Part shown: piece after piece, positions 32,998-41,999 of the stretch | How the letters are laid out: each line of letters opens with the position of its first letter | Position numbering within the stretch: position 1 is the first letter of the stretch | NCBI RefSeq assembly: GCF_001953885.1 | Contig: NZ_MQUS01000002.1 | Span: forward strand, 62,001-126,000 | Source: Streptomyces sp. IMTB 2501 | GTDB lineage: Bacteria > Actinomycetota > Actinomycetes > Streptomycetales > Streptomycetaceae | DNA: 64,000 nt | Direction of reading: 5' to 3' | The notes under the pieces: model-generated | Database searches by the model: none | Told to the model about the DNA's origin: nothing | What the model saw: the letters and a program-made list of their open reading frames with translations, nothing else | Position numbers and translations under genes: made by a program

Positions 32998-35259
32998 ATG
33001 ACCGTGGCAACCCGTCCAGACGTGGACGCTCCCGCCGAGGCCTGGCGCGGATTCGCCGGCCGGCGCTGGCGCGAACGGATCGACGTACGCGACTTCATCC
33101 AAGCAAACTACACGCCCTACGAAGGCGGTCCGGAGTTCCTGACCGGTCCGACCGAGCGCACGCTCGCCGTCTGGCACAAGGTCAGCGCCCTGTTCCCCGA
33201 GGAACGCCGCAAGGGCATCCTCGACGTGGACACCGCCACCCCTTCCACGATCACCTCGCACGCCCCCGGCTACATCGACCGGGACCGTGAGCTGATCGTC
33301 GGACTCCAGACCGACGCCCCGCTGAAACGTGCGATCATGCCCAACGGCGGACTCCGGATGGTCGAGAACGGCCTGCGAGCGTACGGCTACGAGCCCGACC
33401 CCTTCGTCACCAAGGTCTTCGGTACCTACCGCAAGACCCACAACGACGGCGTCTTCGACGCCTACACTCCCGAGATGCGGGCCGCCCGCAAGGTGGGCAT
33501 CATCACCGGGCTCCCGGACGCCTACGGCCGGGGCCGGATCATCGGCGACTACCGGCGCGTCGCGCTGTACGGCACCGACCGGCTGATCGAGGCCAAGCGG
33601 GCCGAGCGGGCCCTGCTGGACAGCCGGCCCTCCGCTCCGCACGTCATCCGTGATCGCGAGGAGCTGGCCGAGCAGATCCGGGCGTTGGGTGAGCTTGCGC
33701 GGATGGCAGCCTCCTACGGCTGTGACGTCACCCGCCCCGCGTCCACGGCCCACGAGGCCGTGCAGTGGCTCTACCTCGGCTTCCTGGCCGCAGTCAAGGA
33801 GCAGAACGGCGCCGCGATGTCGCTGGGCCGCACCTCGACCTTCCTGGACGTCTACGTTCAGCGCGACCTCGACGAGGGCCGTATCGACGAGGTCCGGGCC
33901 CAGGAGCTGATCGACGACTTCGTCATCAAGCTGCGGATCGTGCGCTTCCTGCGCACACCCGAGTACGACCAACTGTTCTCGGGCGACCCGACCTGGGTGA
34001 CGGAGTCCATCGGCGGCATCGGCTCCGACGGCCGTACACTCGTCACCCGCAGCTCGTTCCGCTTCCTGCAGACGCTCTACAACCTCGGGCCCGCGCCGGA
34101 GCCGAACCTCACGGTGCTGTGGTCGCCGCAGCTGCCTGAGGGCTTCAAGCGGTTCTGCGCCCAGGTCTCGATCGACACCAGCTCCATCCAGTACGAGTCC
34201 GACGACCTGATGCGCCCGCGCACCGGCGACGACACGGCCATCGCCTGCTGCGTGTCGGCGATGGCGGTGGGCAGGCAGATGCAGTTCTTCGGCGCCCGCG
34301 TCAACCTCGCCAAGGCCCTGCTGTACGCGATCAATGGCGGCCGGGACGAGATGACCGGCGAGCAGATCGCACCCGAGATGCCCGCCCTGACAGGGGAGTA
34401 CCTGGACTACGAGGAGCTGTCGGCAGCGTACGACCGGATGCTGGACTGGCTGGCGAAGACGTACGTCGACACGCTCAACGTCATCCACTACATGCACGAC
34501 AAGTACGCCTACGAGCGCATCGAGATGGCCCTGCACAACCACCCCGTCTACCGCTACATGGCATGCGGCATCGCCGGGCTCTCCGTGGCCGCCGACAGCC
34601 TGTCCGCCGTCAAGTACGCCCGCGTGAAGGTGATCCGGGACGACACCGGGCTGGCCGTGGACTACCAGGTCGAGGGCGAGTACCCGGCGTACGGCAACAA
34701 CGACGACCGCGCCGACGGCCTCGCGGTGGACCTGGTGGAGTCCTTCATGGCCAAGGTGCGCATGCACCCCACCTACCGGGACGCCGAGCACACCCAGTCG
34801 GTGCTGACGATCACCTCGAACGTGGTCTACGGCAAGCACACCGGCAACACCCCCGACGGCCGCCGCGCCGGGCAACCCTTCGCGCCCGGCGCCAACCCCA
34901 TGAACGGCCGGGACCGGCACGGGGTTGTGGCCTCGGCCCTGTCGGTGGCGAAGCTGCCGTACGAGGAGGCCCGCGACGGAATCTCCCTGACCACGACCAT
35001 CACGCCCGAGGGACTGGGCCACAATCCCACTGAGCGGGCCGGCAACCTGGTCGGCATCCTCGACGGGTACATGACCTTCGGCGGCTTCCACATGAACGTC
35101 AACGTGCTGAACCGGGCGACGCTCGAGGACGCCATGGAACACCCCGAGAAGTACCCCGAGTTGACGATCCGGGTCTCCGGATACGCGGTCAACTTCGTCC
35201 GGCTCACGCGTGAGCAGCAGCTCGACGTGATCAGCCGCACCTTCCACGGGGCGCTGTGA
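32998..35259 (+). CDS. pflB: Pyruvate formate-lyase
   Basis: A 753-aa glycyl radical enzyme that converts pyruvate and CoA to acetyl-CoA and formate without oxygen. The active-site pair IACCVSAM is present at Cys417-Cys418, and the radical loop RVSGYAVNF places the glycyl radical at Gly728. The N-terminal [20 protein letters not shown] and the length fit true PFL rather than other glycyl radical enzymes. ATG 32998 follows GCGGAGGCA. The stop overlaps the GTG of the activase gene (GTGA). The enzyme is oxygen sensitive and unusual in an obligately aerobic genus, which fits the hypoxia context. No formate channel (focA) is seen. Confidence 0.95.
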   Translation: MTVATRPDVDAPAEAWRGFAGRRWRERIDVRDFIQANYTPYEGGPEFLTGPTERTLAVWHKVSALFPEERRKGILDVDTATPSTITSHAPGYIDRDRELIVGLQTDAPLKRAIMPNGGLRMVENGLRAYGYEPDPFVTKVFGTYRKTHNDGVFDAYTPEMRAARKVGIITGLPDAYGRGRIIGDYRRVALYGTDRLIEAKRAERALLDSRPSAPHVIRDREELAEQIRALGELARMAASYGCDVTRPASTAHEAVQWLYLGFLAAVKEQNGAAMSLGRTSTFLDVYVQRDLDEGRIDEVRAQELIDDFVIKLRIVRFLRTPEYDQLFSGDPTWVTESIGGIGSDGRTLVTRSSFRFLQTLYNLGPAPEPNLTVLWSPQLPEGFKRFCAQVSIDTSSIQYESDDLMRPRTGDDTAIACCVSAMAVGRQMQFFGARVNLAKALLYAINGGRDEMTGEQIAPEMPALTGEYLDYEELSAAYDRMLDWLAKTYVDTLNVIHYMHDKYAYERIEMALHNHPVYRYMACGIAGLSVAADSLSAVKYARVKVIRDDTGLAVDYQVEGEYPAYGNNDDRADGLAVDLVESFMAKVRMHPTYRDAEHTQSVLTITSNVVYGKHTGNTPDGRRAGQPFAPGANPMNGRDRHGVVASALSVAKLPYEEARDGISLTTTITPEGLGHNPTERAGNLVGILDGYMTFGGFHMNVNVLNRATLEDAMEHPEKYPELTIRVSGYAVNFVRLTREQQLDVISRTFHGAL

Positions 35260-36005
35260 ACGCCACGGCGGCACCCGTGGTGACCGGCCGGGTGCACTCC
35301 TGGGACCTGTCCACCGGCGTGGACGGTCCCGGGACCCGGTTCGTCCTGTTCGTCAGCGGCTGCCCGTTGCGCTGCCTGTACTGCGCCAATCCGGACACCT
35401 GGCACATGCGCGACGGCTGGGAGACCTCGGTCGACAAGGTCATGGGGGAGATCGAGAAGTACCGTGGCTTCCTGACAACGGCCGGGGGAGGGGTGACCAT
35501 CACCGGCGGGGAGCCGCTGCTCCAGTCGGCGTTCACCGGCTCCCTGCTGCACCGCTGCAAGGAGGCCGGCCTGCACACGGCGCTGGACACCTCCGGCTTC
35601 CTGGGCGCGCGTGCCTCGGACGAACTCCTCGCCGACACAGACCTGGTGCTACTGGACATCAAGTCGTTCGACGCCACCACCTACCGCAAGCTCACCGGCG
35701 GCGGTCTGGCTCCCACGCTCAGCTTCGCCACGCGCCTGGACCGGCTGGGCGTCCCTGTGTACATCCGTTACGTCCTCGTCCCCGGCTGGACCGACGACCC
35801 GTCCGCCGTGGACGCTCTCGGCGCCTTCCTGTCCGGGCTGAGCAACGTCGACCGGGTGGACGTCCTGCGCTTCCACAAACTCGGCGCCCACAAGTACGAC
35901 GCCCTGGGTATCGACTTCCCGCTGCGCGACACGCCCGTGCCCGATCCGGAGCTGACGGAACGCGTGCGCGAGCAGTTCCGGGAACACGGGCTGCGGGCGT
36001 TGTGA
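35256..36005 (+). CDS. pflA: Pyruvate formate-lyase-activating enzyme
   Basis: A 249-aa radical SAM protein. The SAM cluster motif is CPLRCLYC (CxxxCxxC), in the sequence [17 protein letters not shown], followed by [11 protein letters not shown] (SAM-binding GGE). It installs the glycyl radical of PFL. The N-terminus [20 protein letters not shown] is the usual PflA start. GTG 35256 overlaps the pflB stop by 4 bp, so both are made together. The 127 bp to the next gene contain two palindromes. Confidence 0.95.
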   Translation: MNATAAPVVTGRVHSWDLSTGVDGPGTRFVLFVSGCPLRCLYCANPDTWHMRDGWETSVDKVMGEIEKYRGFLTTAGGGVTITGGEPLLQSAFTGSLLHRCKEAGLHTALDTSGFLGARASDELLADTDLVLLDIKSFDATTYRKLTGGGLAPTLSFATRLDRLGVPVYIRYVLVPGWTDDPSAVDALGAFLSGLSNVDRVDVLRFHKLGAHKYDALGIDFPLRDTPVPDPELTERVREQFREHGLRAL

Positions 36006-36040
36006 GCAGGCCGATCTCCGCCGTACGTGCACCGGCGTGT

Positions 36041-36054
36041 GGGCCACTCGGCCT
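36041..36054. promoter_or_regulatory. DevR/OsdR-like box
   Basis: GGGCCACTCGGCCT, 79 bp before the universal stress protein start 36133. Confidence 0.55.
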
Positions 36055-36061
36055 CCGTACA

Positions 36062-36075
36062 GGGACCTGAGGCCT
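36062..36075. promoter_or_regulatory. DevR/OsdR-like box
   Basis: GGGACCTGAGGCCT, starting 21 bp (two helical turns) after the start of the box at 36041, on the same face of the DNA. Confidence 0.55.
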
Positions 36076-36132
36076 CTCCTGTCCCAAGTAACCGAGCGTG
36101 AAACTGAGTTCGTGACTTTGAAGGAGGCCGAG

Positions 36133-37050
36133 ATGCCCCGCACCATCACCGCAGGCCTGGACGGATCCCCGGAGAGCCTGTGCGCCGCCGAATGGGCAGC
36201 CAGGGAAGCCCTGCTCCGCGACGCCCCGCTGCGCCTGGTCCACGCCCTCGGGCGGCAGCTGTACACGTACGCGCCGCCGGGCGGGATACCTCAGCCGTCA
36301 CCGATCCCGGACGAGTGGAGTCGCTGGGCGGACCGCATGCTTCGCGAGGCGGAAGCGACGATCGCGCGGCGCCACCCGGGCCTGCGGATCACCACCGACC
36401 GTGTCACCGAAGAACCCGTGTCCGCCCTGCTCGGCGCGGCCGGGGAAGCCGACCTGTTGGTGCTGGGCTCTCAGGGCTTGGGCGGCGCGGCCGGTTTTCT
36501 GGTCGGGTCCGTTGCCCAGGCGGTCGTGGCCGGCAGTCGAAGGCCTGTCGTCCTCGTGCGGGGCGGCCTGCGCCCCGAGGACGAACACCAGCCCGGCGCC
36601 TTCGGCTCCGGGGTCACGCCGTTCCGCGACGTCGTCCTTGGCCTCAACTCCGCGGCCCCGAACGACAGCGTGATCGGATTCACCTTCGAGACTGCCTCAC
36701 AGCGCGCGGCGGGGCTGCGCGTCGTCCATGGCCGCAGCCCGGAACTGCCCTACTACGACAACGGCGGCGACCTCAACGCCGAACTGCACGACGAACTCAC
36801 CGGGGAGATGCACCGTGCCCTGTCCGAGGCGCTGGAGCCCTGGCGGGAGAAGTTTCCCGGCGTCGATGTGACAGAGCAGGCCGTGATCGGCAAGGCGGGC
36901 TCGCACCTCGTGGAGGCCTCGCGCGACGCGTCCCTCGTCGTGATCGGCCGCCGCCTGCGCCGGACGCCGATCGGCACGGGGATCGGCCCGGTCGCCCACG
37001 CGGTGCTGCACCATGCCACCGCACCGGTCGCGGTGGTCCCCCACGATTGA
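36133..37050 (+). CDS. Tandem universal stress protein
   Basis: A 305-aa protein of two USP domains. The first carries GLDGSPESLCAAEWAAREAL and the ATP-binding-type loop LGSQGLGGAAGFLVGSVAQ. The second is more divergent, ending VVIGRRLRRTPIGTGIGPVAHAVLHH. DosR-controlled mycobacterial USPs have the same double build and bind ATP. AAGGAGG precedes ATG 36133; two palindromes lie 58-92 bp upstream. It has close relatives at 51223 and 61538. A long hairpin follows the gene. Confidence 0.92.
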   Translation: MPRTITAGLDGSPESLCAAEWAAREALLRDAPLRLVHALGRQLYTYAPPGGIPQPSPIPDEWSRWADRMLREAEATIARRHPGLRITTDRVTEEPVSALLGAAGEADLLVLGSQGLGGAAGFLVGSVAQAVVAGSRRPVVLVRGGLRPEDEHQPGAFGSGVTPFRDVVLGLNSAAPNDSVIGFTFETASQRAAGLRVVHGRSPELPYYDNGGDLNAELHDELTGEMHRALSEALEPWREKFPGVDVTEQAVIGKAGSHLVEASRDASLVVIGRRLRRTPIGTGIGPVAHAVLHHATAPVAVVPHD

Positions 37051-37076
37051 CAGGTTGCCGGGCGAGCCACAGCCCG

Positions 37077-37134
37077 CTTCCGACTGAAGGCGGCGTGAGA
37101 ACTGGAGGGTTCTCACGCCGCCTTCAGCCGGAAG
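37077..37134. terminator. Strong bidirectional terminator
   Basis: A 19-bp perfect stem (arms at 37084-37102 and 37109-37127, 6-nt loop) extends after one mismatch by six more pairs (CTTCCG/CGGAAG). It separates the convergent USP gene and the short PPOX gene, whose last codons overlap its right arm. Confidence 0.88.
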
Positions 37135-37483
37135 CGACACCGCGATCAGGCGGGATCGCGCTCCTCGCCCGCAGTGACCGGACCCCGGTGATCAGGTCGG
37201 GTCGGATGCGGACGGCATAGCCCATGGTCTGGTTCACCCAGGGGGTGAGCAGTTCCTGGTAGCGGGCCAGCTCATGCGAGTCGGTCACCAGTCGGGCGTA
37301 GCCGGTGACCACGACGCTCCAGCCGAGGTGGGTGTCGGGGTCTATGGAGTCGGCCTCGTATGCCACCACGACGCCTTGGCCGTCGGCCTGCCCGGCGCGT
37401 GCGGTAAGTGCCGCGCCCTCGTGGGTGCGGATGACGATGTCGCCATGGTCATGGGGTGGCTTCCGTGCGGTTTCGTTGCTCAC
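37124..37483 (-). pseudogene. N-terminally truncated PPOX-family protein
   Basis: A 119-codon frame from GTG 37483. DIVIRTHEGAALTARAGQ and [20 protein letters not shown] align with the second strand onward of the split barrel, as in the PPOX protein at 32382, but the first strand and helix (the GRIVxT ... PVNF part, about 40 residues) are missing; only MSNETARKPPHDHG stands before DIVIRT. The barrel is therefore probably incomplete. Its GTG overlaps the stop of a short upstream frame (GTGA). The 3' end runs into the terminator stem. No palindrome is visible upstream. It may still be expressed. Confidence 0.6.
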
Positions 37484-37563
37484 TGCGGTGTGTCTTCGGC
37501 CGGCGTGACCAGGCGGATGCGTGATCTGTCACCGTGGCGACGGGCGGTGCGCCGGTAGGGCAT
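37480..37563 (-). CDS. 27-aa leader-like ORF before the truncated PPOX gene
   Basis: ATG 37563, preceded by AAGGGAC at good distance, encodes a 27-residue Arg-rich peptide (it starts MPYRRTARRHG and ends EDTPQ). Its TGA overlaps the GTG of the truncated PPOX frame. It is too short for a known domain; it may be a remnant of the original 5' part or a coupled leader. Confidence 0.35.
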   Translation of the reverse strand: MPYRRTARRHGDRSRIRLVTPAEDTPQ

Positions 37564-37593
37564 GTGCGACGTCCCTTCGAGGCCTGCGCGGCT

Positions 37594-37634
37594 GCCTGTC
37601 CGCGGCGTACCAGGTCGGGGCGCCGCGGACAGGC
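37594..37634 (-). terminator. Terminator hairpin after adhE
   Basis: Perfect 14-bp arms GCCTGTCCGCGGCG (37594-37607) and CGCCGCGGACAGGC (37621-37634) with a 13-nt loop, 34 bp beyond the adhE stop in the direction of transcription. Confidence 0.75.
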
Positions 37635-37667
37635 TCGATCAGGTCATTGGAACGGCACCGGAGCTCT

Positions 37668-40355
37668 TCAGGCCAGGGTCGTTCGGCCTTTGTCCGTGCA
37701 CGGCCGCCCCGGTTCCTCCCCGTAATACGCCGTGCGCATGATCTCCCGCATGTCGTTGAGCATCGGCATGCGTGGATTGGCGGGCGCGCACTGGTCTTCG
37801 TACGCGTTCAGGGCCTGTCGGGGCAGGGCGTCGAGGAAGGCGCGCTCGTCGACGCCGAGGGCCTGGAACGACGGCTCGATGCCTACCGCGTCGCGCAGCC
37901 GCTCCACTGCGCACGCCAGTGACTCCACGCCTTCCGACGGGCTGGCGGCCGGCAGGCCGAGGGTGCGGGCGATGTCCTGGAAGCGTTCCGGGGCCCGGTA
38001 GTTCTCGTACTTCGGCCACCCCGTCAACTTCGTCGGCAGACTGCCGTTGTAGCGGATGACATGCGGAAGCAGTACTGCGTTGGTGCGGCCGTGCGCGATG
38101 TGGAAGGTGGCACCTAGGGTGTGGGACATGGCGTGGACGATGCCGAGGAAGGCGTTGCCGAAGGCCATGCCGGCGATGGTGGCCGCGTTGTGCATCTTTT
38201 CCCGCGCGTCGGGGCGGGCGGCGCGGTCGTTCACCGCGGCCTCGATGTTGTCGAAGGTCAGTCGGATCGCGTGCAGGGCCAGGCCGTCGGTGAAGTCGTT
38301 GGCGTAGACGGACACGTACGCCTCGATGGCGTGGGTGAGGGCGTCGAAGCCGCTGTCGGCCGCCAGCGCCGGAGGCAGGTCCGCGGTGAGCAGTGGGTCG
38401 ACGATGGCGACGCTCGGGGTGAGTGCGTAGTCGGCGAGCGGGTACTTCTTGCCGCTCGCGGGGTCGGAGATCACCGCGAAGGGGGTGACCTCCGCGCCGG
38501 TGCCGGACGTGGTGGGTACGCACACGAGGCGGGCCCGGGTGCCGAGGACCGGGAAGCGGAAGGCGCGCTTGCGGATGTCGGAGAACTTCTGCCGCATGTC
38601 GGCGAAGTCGACGTCCGGGTGCTCGTACAGCAGCCACATCACCTTCGCGGCGTCCATCGGCGACCCCCCGCCGAGCGCGATGATCGTGTCCGGGCGGAAG
38701 TCCCGCATGAGCTGCGCGCCCCGCTGGACGGAGTCGATGCTCGGCTCGGGTTCGACGTTGTCGATGATCTGCAGAGTGACCGGCTCCTTGCGCCGCTGCA
38801 GGACGCGGCTGACGCGGTCGACGAAGCCGAGGCGGGTCATGGTGGCGTCGGTGACGACCGTGACGCGGTGGACGCCCGGCATGGAGGACAGGTAGCGCAG
38901 GGACTGCGGTTCGAAGTAGATCTTCGGCGGCACCTTGAACCACTGCAGGTTGTTGCGGCGCGCGCTGACGCGCTTGATGTTCAGCAGCTGGACTGCGGAG
39001 ACGTTGTTGGACACCGAGGTGTGACCCCACGAGCCGCAGCCCAGGGTGAGCGACGGCAGCAGGCTGTTGTAGATGCCGCCGATGGCCCCCTGGGACGACG
39101 GGGCGTTGACGATGATCCGTACGGTCTTCATGCGCCGGCCGTACGCCTCCGCCAGCGCCGGATCCTCGGTGTGGATGACCGCGGTGTGACCCTGGCCGTG
39201 GAAGGCGACCATGTCGGCGGCCAGGTCGAAGCCCTGCTGCTCGGAGCCGGCGCGCAGCACGGCGAGCACCGGGCAGAGCTTCTCGCGGGTCAACGGCTCG
39301 TCCGGGCCCACCCGTTCAGTCTCGACCAGGATCAGTGAGGTGTCGACCGGGACAGTGAAGCCGGCCTGCTCGGCGATCCACGCCGGGCTCTGACCGACGG
39401 CGCCGGCGTTGACCTTGGGCTCACAGCCAGCGTTGGTGTGGCCGGTCGGGAACAGGAAGGCTTCCAGCTTCGCCTTCTCCTCGGCGGTCGCCAGGTGGGC
39501 GTGCAGGGTGTGGAATTCGGCCAGGGCCGCGTCGTAGATCTCGTCGTCCAGGATGACGGCCTGCTCGGAGGCGCAGATCATGCCGTTGTCGAAGGACTTG
39601 GACAGCACCAGGTCGTTGACGGCCCGGCGCAGCTTCGCGCTCTTGTGCACGTATGCCGGGACGTTTCCCGCACCGACGCCCAGCGCGGGCTTGCCCGCCG
39701 AGTAGGCGGCCCGGACCATGGCGTTGCCGCCGGTGGCGAGGATCAGCGAGACGCCGGGGTGGCGCATTAGTATGCCGGTCGCCTCGACCGACGGGGTCTC
39801 GATCCACTGCACGCAGTTCTCCGGCGCGCCGGCGGCGACGGCAGCGTCCCGTACGATCCGGGCCGCCTCCGCGCTGCACCGCTGGGCCGAGGGGTGGAAG
39901 GCGAACACGATCGGGTTGCGCGTCTTCAGCGCCATCAGGGCCTTGAAGACGGTGGTGGAGGTCGGGTTGGTGACCGGCGTGATCGCGCAGACCACGCCGA
40001 CCGGTTCGGCCACCTCGATCATGTCTTCGATGTCGTCGCGGGCGATGACGCCGACGGTCTTCATCGGGCCCATGCTGTGCGTGACGTGCTCGCAGGCGAA
40101 CATGTTCTTGGCGGCCTTGTCCTCGAAGACCCCGCGTCCGGTCTCCTCCACGGCGAGGCGGGCGAGCGTGGTGTGCTGGTCCAGGGCGGCGACCGAGGCC
40201 TTCTTGACGATGTGGTCGACCTGCTCCTGGGTGAGGGCGTCGTAGTCGGTGAGCGCCTTGAGTCCGTTCGTGACCAGTTGGTCCACGGCGATGGTGATGT
40301 CGGACGGCGCGTCGGCAGCTGCTGGTGCCTGGGTTCCGGCCTCATGACGGGTCAT
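37668..40355 (-). CDS. adhE: Bifunctional acetaldehyde-CoA/alcohol dehydrogenase
   Basis: An 895-aa AdhE. The N-terminal aldehyde dehydrogenase half (residues about 20-450) has AITPVTNPTSTTVFKAL, GVGAGNVPAYV and the catalytic cysteine segment SFDNGMICASEQAV. The C-terminal iron-dependent ADH half (about 460-880) has ALGGGSPMDAAK, DALTHAIEAYVS and FLGIVHAMSHTLGATFHIAHG with the metal-binding His residues. It reduces acetyl-CoA to ethanol and recycles NADH, and is the natural partner of PFL in mixed fermentation. GGAGG lies before ATG 40355. A palindrome is found 125 bp upstream and a hairpin in the leader. Confidence 0.95.
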   Translation of the reverse strand: MTRHEAGTQAPAAADAPSDITIAVDQLVTNGLKALTDYDALTQEQVDHIVKKASVAALDQHTTLARLAVEETGRGVFEDKAAKNMFACEHVTHSMGPMKTVGVIARDDIEDMIEVAEPVGVVCAITPVTNPTSTTVFKALMALKTRNPIVFAFHPSAQRCSAEAARIVRDAAVAAGAPENCVQWIETPSVEATGILMRHPGVSLILATGGNAMVRAAYSAGKPALGVGAGNVPAYVHKSAKLRRAVNDLVLSKSFDNGMICASEQAVILDDEIYDAALAEFHTLHAHLATAEEKAKLEAFLFPTGHTNAGCEPKVNAGAVGQSPAWIAEQAGFTVPVDTSLILVETERVGPDEPLTREKLCPVLAVLRAGSEQQGFDLAADMVAFHGQGHTAVIHTEDPALAEAYGRRMKTVRIIVNAPSSQGAIGGIYNSLLPSLTLGCGSWGHTSVSNNVSAVQLLNIKRVSARRNNLQWFKVPPKIYFEPQSLRYLSSMPGVHRVTVVTDATMTRLGFVDRVSRVLQRRKEPVTLQIIDNVEPEPSIDSVQRGAQLMRDFRPDTIIALGGGSPMDAAKVMWLLYEHPDVDFADMRQKFSDIRKRAFRFPVLGTRARLVCVPTTSGTGAEVTPFAVISDPASGKKYPLADYALTPSVAIVDPLLTADLPPALAADSGFDALTHAIEAYVSVYANDFTDGLALHAIRLTFDNIEAAVNDRAARPDAREKMHNAATIAGMAFGNAFLGIVHAMSHTLGATFHIAHGRTNAVLLPHVIRYNGSLPTKLTGWPKYENYRAPERFQDIARTLGLPAASPSEGVESLACAVERLRDAVGIEPSFQALGVDERAFLDALPRQALNAYEDQCAPANPRMPMLNDMREIMRTAYYGEEPGRPCTDKGRTTLA

Positions 40356-40408
40356 TGGGGAGCGCCTCCGTTGACGAGAGCCGTCGGCGGTGGCCGACGG
40401 TGGGCGGA

Positions 40409-40444
40409 CGTGAGCGGCACCGCGGGGGATCGGTGCCGCTCACG
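40409..40444. promoter_or_regulatory. Perfect hairpin in the adhE upstream region
   Basis: Arms CGTGAGCGGCACCG (40409-40422) and CGGTGCCGCTCACG (40431-40444), 8-nt loop. It lies between the DevR-like box at 40480 and the adhE start, so it could be in the adhE leader (stability or attenuation element) or could be the terminator of the HPF-like gene upstream. Confidence 0.5.
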
Positions 40445-40479
40445 CCTTCACTTTCGTGCTCACCGGTCCCGACTCCCAG

Positions 40480-40493
40480 GTGCCGATGGTCCC
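40480..40493. promoter_or_regulatory. DevR/OsdR-like box before adhE
   Basis: GTGCCGATGGTCCC; the complement GGGACCATCGGCAC differs from the box at 30655 by a single base. Confidence 0.6.
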
Positions 40494-40623
40494 TTCCGGG
40501 GGCTGACCGGCACTGGTCCGGCCAGGCCGGGCGACCCGGCCGGGCAGTTCCCTCGCCGAGTCGCAGGAACCACACGTACGTGAAGGAGGGCGACCGCGCC
40601 GTAGTGGAGGCTCACGAAGGGTT

Positions 40624-41022
40624 CTACTCCCGGCCGGTGTCGGTGGGGCCGCCGCGCCACGGCGGCGGAGTGGCCGACCTGCGGGCTTCCTCCTTGTGGT
40701 GCAGGACACGGTTCATCTGTCTGCGCAGCCGATCCTGCAGTCGGTCCGCCAGTTCGTGTCCCGTGGCCTCCTGGGCATGCGCGACCACGAGGGTGTTCCC
40801 CACGACGAGCTCCGCCCCGGCGGACCAGGGCCGCTCGGCGTGGTGCGCCACCGCCCTGACGATCCTCACCGCACCGCTCACGGCGGGAACCCCGGGCCGG
40901 CCGAGGACCGCGTCGACCTTCTCCCGGAGGTATGCGACGGTTTCCTCGTCCACATCGCCTTCCACGCGCACCTCCACGGCGACGGTGCTGGTGACCTGGG
41001 TTCCGGTGTCCTTGGCAGTCAT
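40624..41022 (-). CDS. Short HPF/RaiA-like ribosome-associated protein
   Basis: A 132-aa protein. VEVRVEGDVDEETVAYLREK, SGAVRIVRAVAHHAERPWSA and VVGNTLVVAHAQEATGHELA followed by DRLQDRLRRQMNR give the beta-alpha-beta-beta-beta-alpha order of the S30AE/HPF fold. Streptomyces homologues are annotated as HPF/RaiA-type; the M. tuberculosis counterpart in the DosR regulon is Rv0079 (RafH). This copy has only the N-terminal domain, like short HPF. It probably binds the 30S subunit in starved or anoxic cells. ATG 41022 has AGGAGG 10 nt upstream. Two palindromes lie in the shared region with the regulator gene. Confidence 0.72.
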   Translation of the reverse strand: MTAKDTGTQVTSTVAVEVRVEGDVDEETVAYLREKVDAVLGRPGVPAVSGAVRIVRAVAHHAERPWSAGAELVVGNTLVVAHAQEATGHELADRLQDRLRRQMNRVLHHKEEARRSATPPPWRGGPTDTGRE

Positions 41023-41087
41023 GTGCTCCACTCCTCCTGATCGATTCGCAGCGGCTCCAGACTTCTGCGGGCACAGGTCCTGGCCCA

Positions 41088-41101
41088 GGGCTGTCGGGCC
41101 C
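41088..41101. promoter_or_regulatory. DevR/OsdR-like box
   Basis: GGGCTGTCGGGCCC, 66 bp before the HPF-like gene (complement). Confidence 0.5.
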
Positions 41102-41110
41102 CCAGCAGTA

Positions 41111-41124
41111 GGGCCATTGGACCT
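41111..41124. promoter_or_regulatory. DevR/OsdR-like box
   Basis: GGGCCATTGGACCT, 85 bp before the regulator ATG 41210 and 88 bp from the HPF-like gene. Implies autoregulation of the DevR-like regulator. Confidence 0.55.
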
Positions 41125-41209
41125 TCACTCTGTGGGGTGGCGAGTTCGGCGTGTGAATGGCAGGTCCATGACAGCATGCTGACGCAACGCGGAACCAGGA
41201 AGCAGTTTG

Positions 41210-41901
41210 ATGGCGGACAGCGAGCAGCCGGGCGCCGACAACCCGATCCGGGTCTTCCTGATGGACGACCACGAGGTGGTACGGCGCGGAGTGCGCGACC
41301 TGCTGAACGACGAGCCGGACATCGAGGTGATCGGCGAGGCCGGCAATGTGGAGCAGGCCCTTGTGCGCGTCCCCGCGTTGCGCCCGCAGGTGGCGGTGCT
41401 CGACGTCCGTCTTCCCGACGGCGACGGCGTGACCGTGTGCCGGGAGCTCCGGTCACGCATGCCCGAGCTCGCCTGTCTCATGCTGACCTCGTTCGACGAC
41501 GAGGAGGCGCTGCTCGACTCGATCATGGCGGGCGCGTCCGGTTACGTCCTGAAGCAGATCCAGGGCTCGGACCTCGTGTCCACGGTGCGCACCGTGGCCG
41601 GCGGCCAGTCCCTGCTCGACGCCAGTGCCACCACCAAGCTGATGGCCCGGCTTCGCGGCGGCCAGCAGGAGGAGCAGCAGCCCGACGGACTGCAAGGTCT
41701 GACCGAGCGGGAGTGGGAGATCCTGGCCCTGATCGGCGAAGATTGACCAACCGCCAGATCGGCCAGCGGCTTTACCTGGCCGAGAAGACGGTGAAGAACC
41801 GCATCTCTCGTCTGCTGGCCCAGCTCGGCGTCGAGCGCCGTATCCAGGCTGCTGTCATCGCCACCCAGGTCCAGGACCGGCAGCGGCAGGAAGGGAACTG
41901 A
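41210..41901 (+). pseudogene. DevR/DosR/OsdR-like response regulator with a frameshift in the HTH
   Basis: NarL/LuxR-type response regulator. The receiver domain is intact: [29 protein letters not shown] with phospho-Asp65, [19 protein letters not shown] and GYVLKQIQG. The sequence is very close in pattern to DosR of M. tuberculosis and OsdR of S. coelicolor. The HTH begins [15 protein letters not shown], then GAT TGA stops the frame at 41746. Reading continues one frame over at 41743 as [20 protein letters not shown] and [16 protein letters not shown], a perfect continuation. The expected GAA GGx TTG reads GAA GA TTG, so one base is missing. The product loses its recognition helix and dimerisation helix. 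No sensor kinase gene is near. ATG 41210 has AGGAAG upstream. Real mutation or sequencing error cannot be told apart here. Confidence 0.85.
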
Positions 41902-41999
41902 AACCCCGGAGCCGGCGCGGACGAGAACGAATCGCCGGGCAACGGTGGAGGGTTGGTACGGCCCGGCGAGGATCCCGCTGTTCTGCAAGGAGTTGCCGG

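Noticed and set aside
41207..41746. Response regulator as a natural receiver-only protein of 178 residues
   Set aside because: The missing HTH part follows at once in the next frame with perfect family sequence, so a frameshift is the simpler reading.
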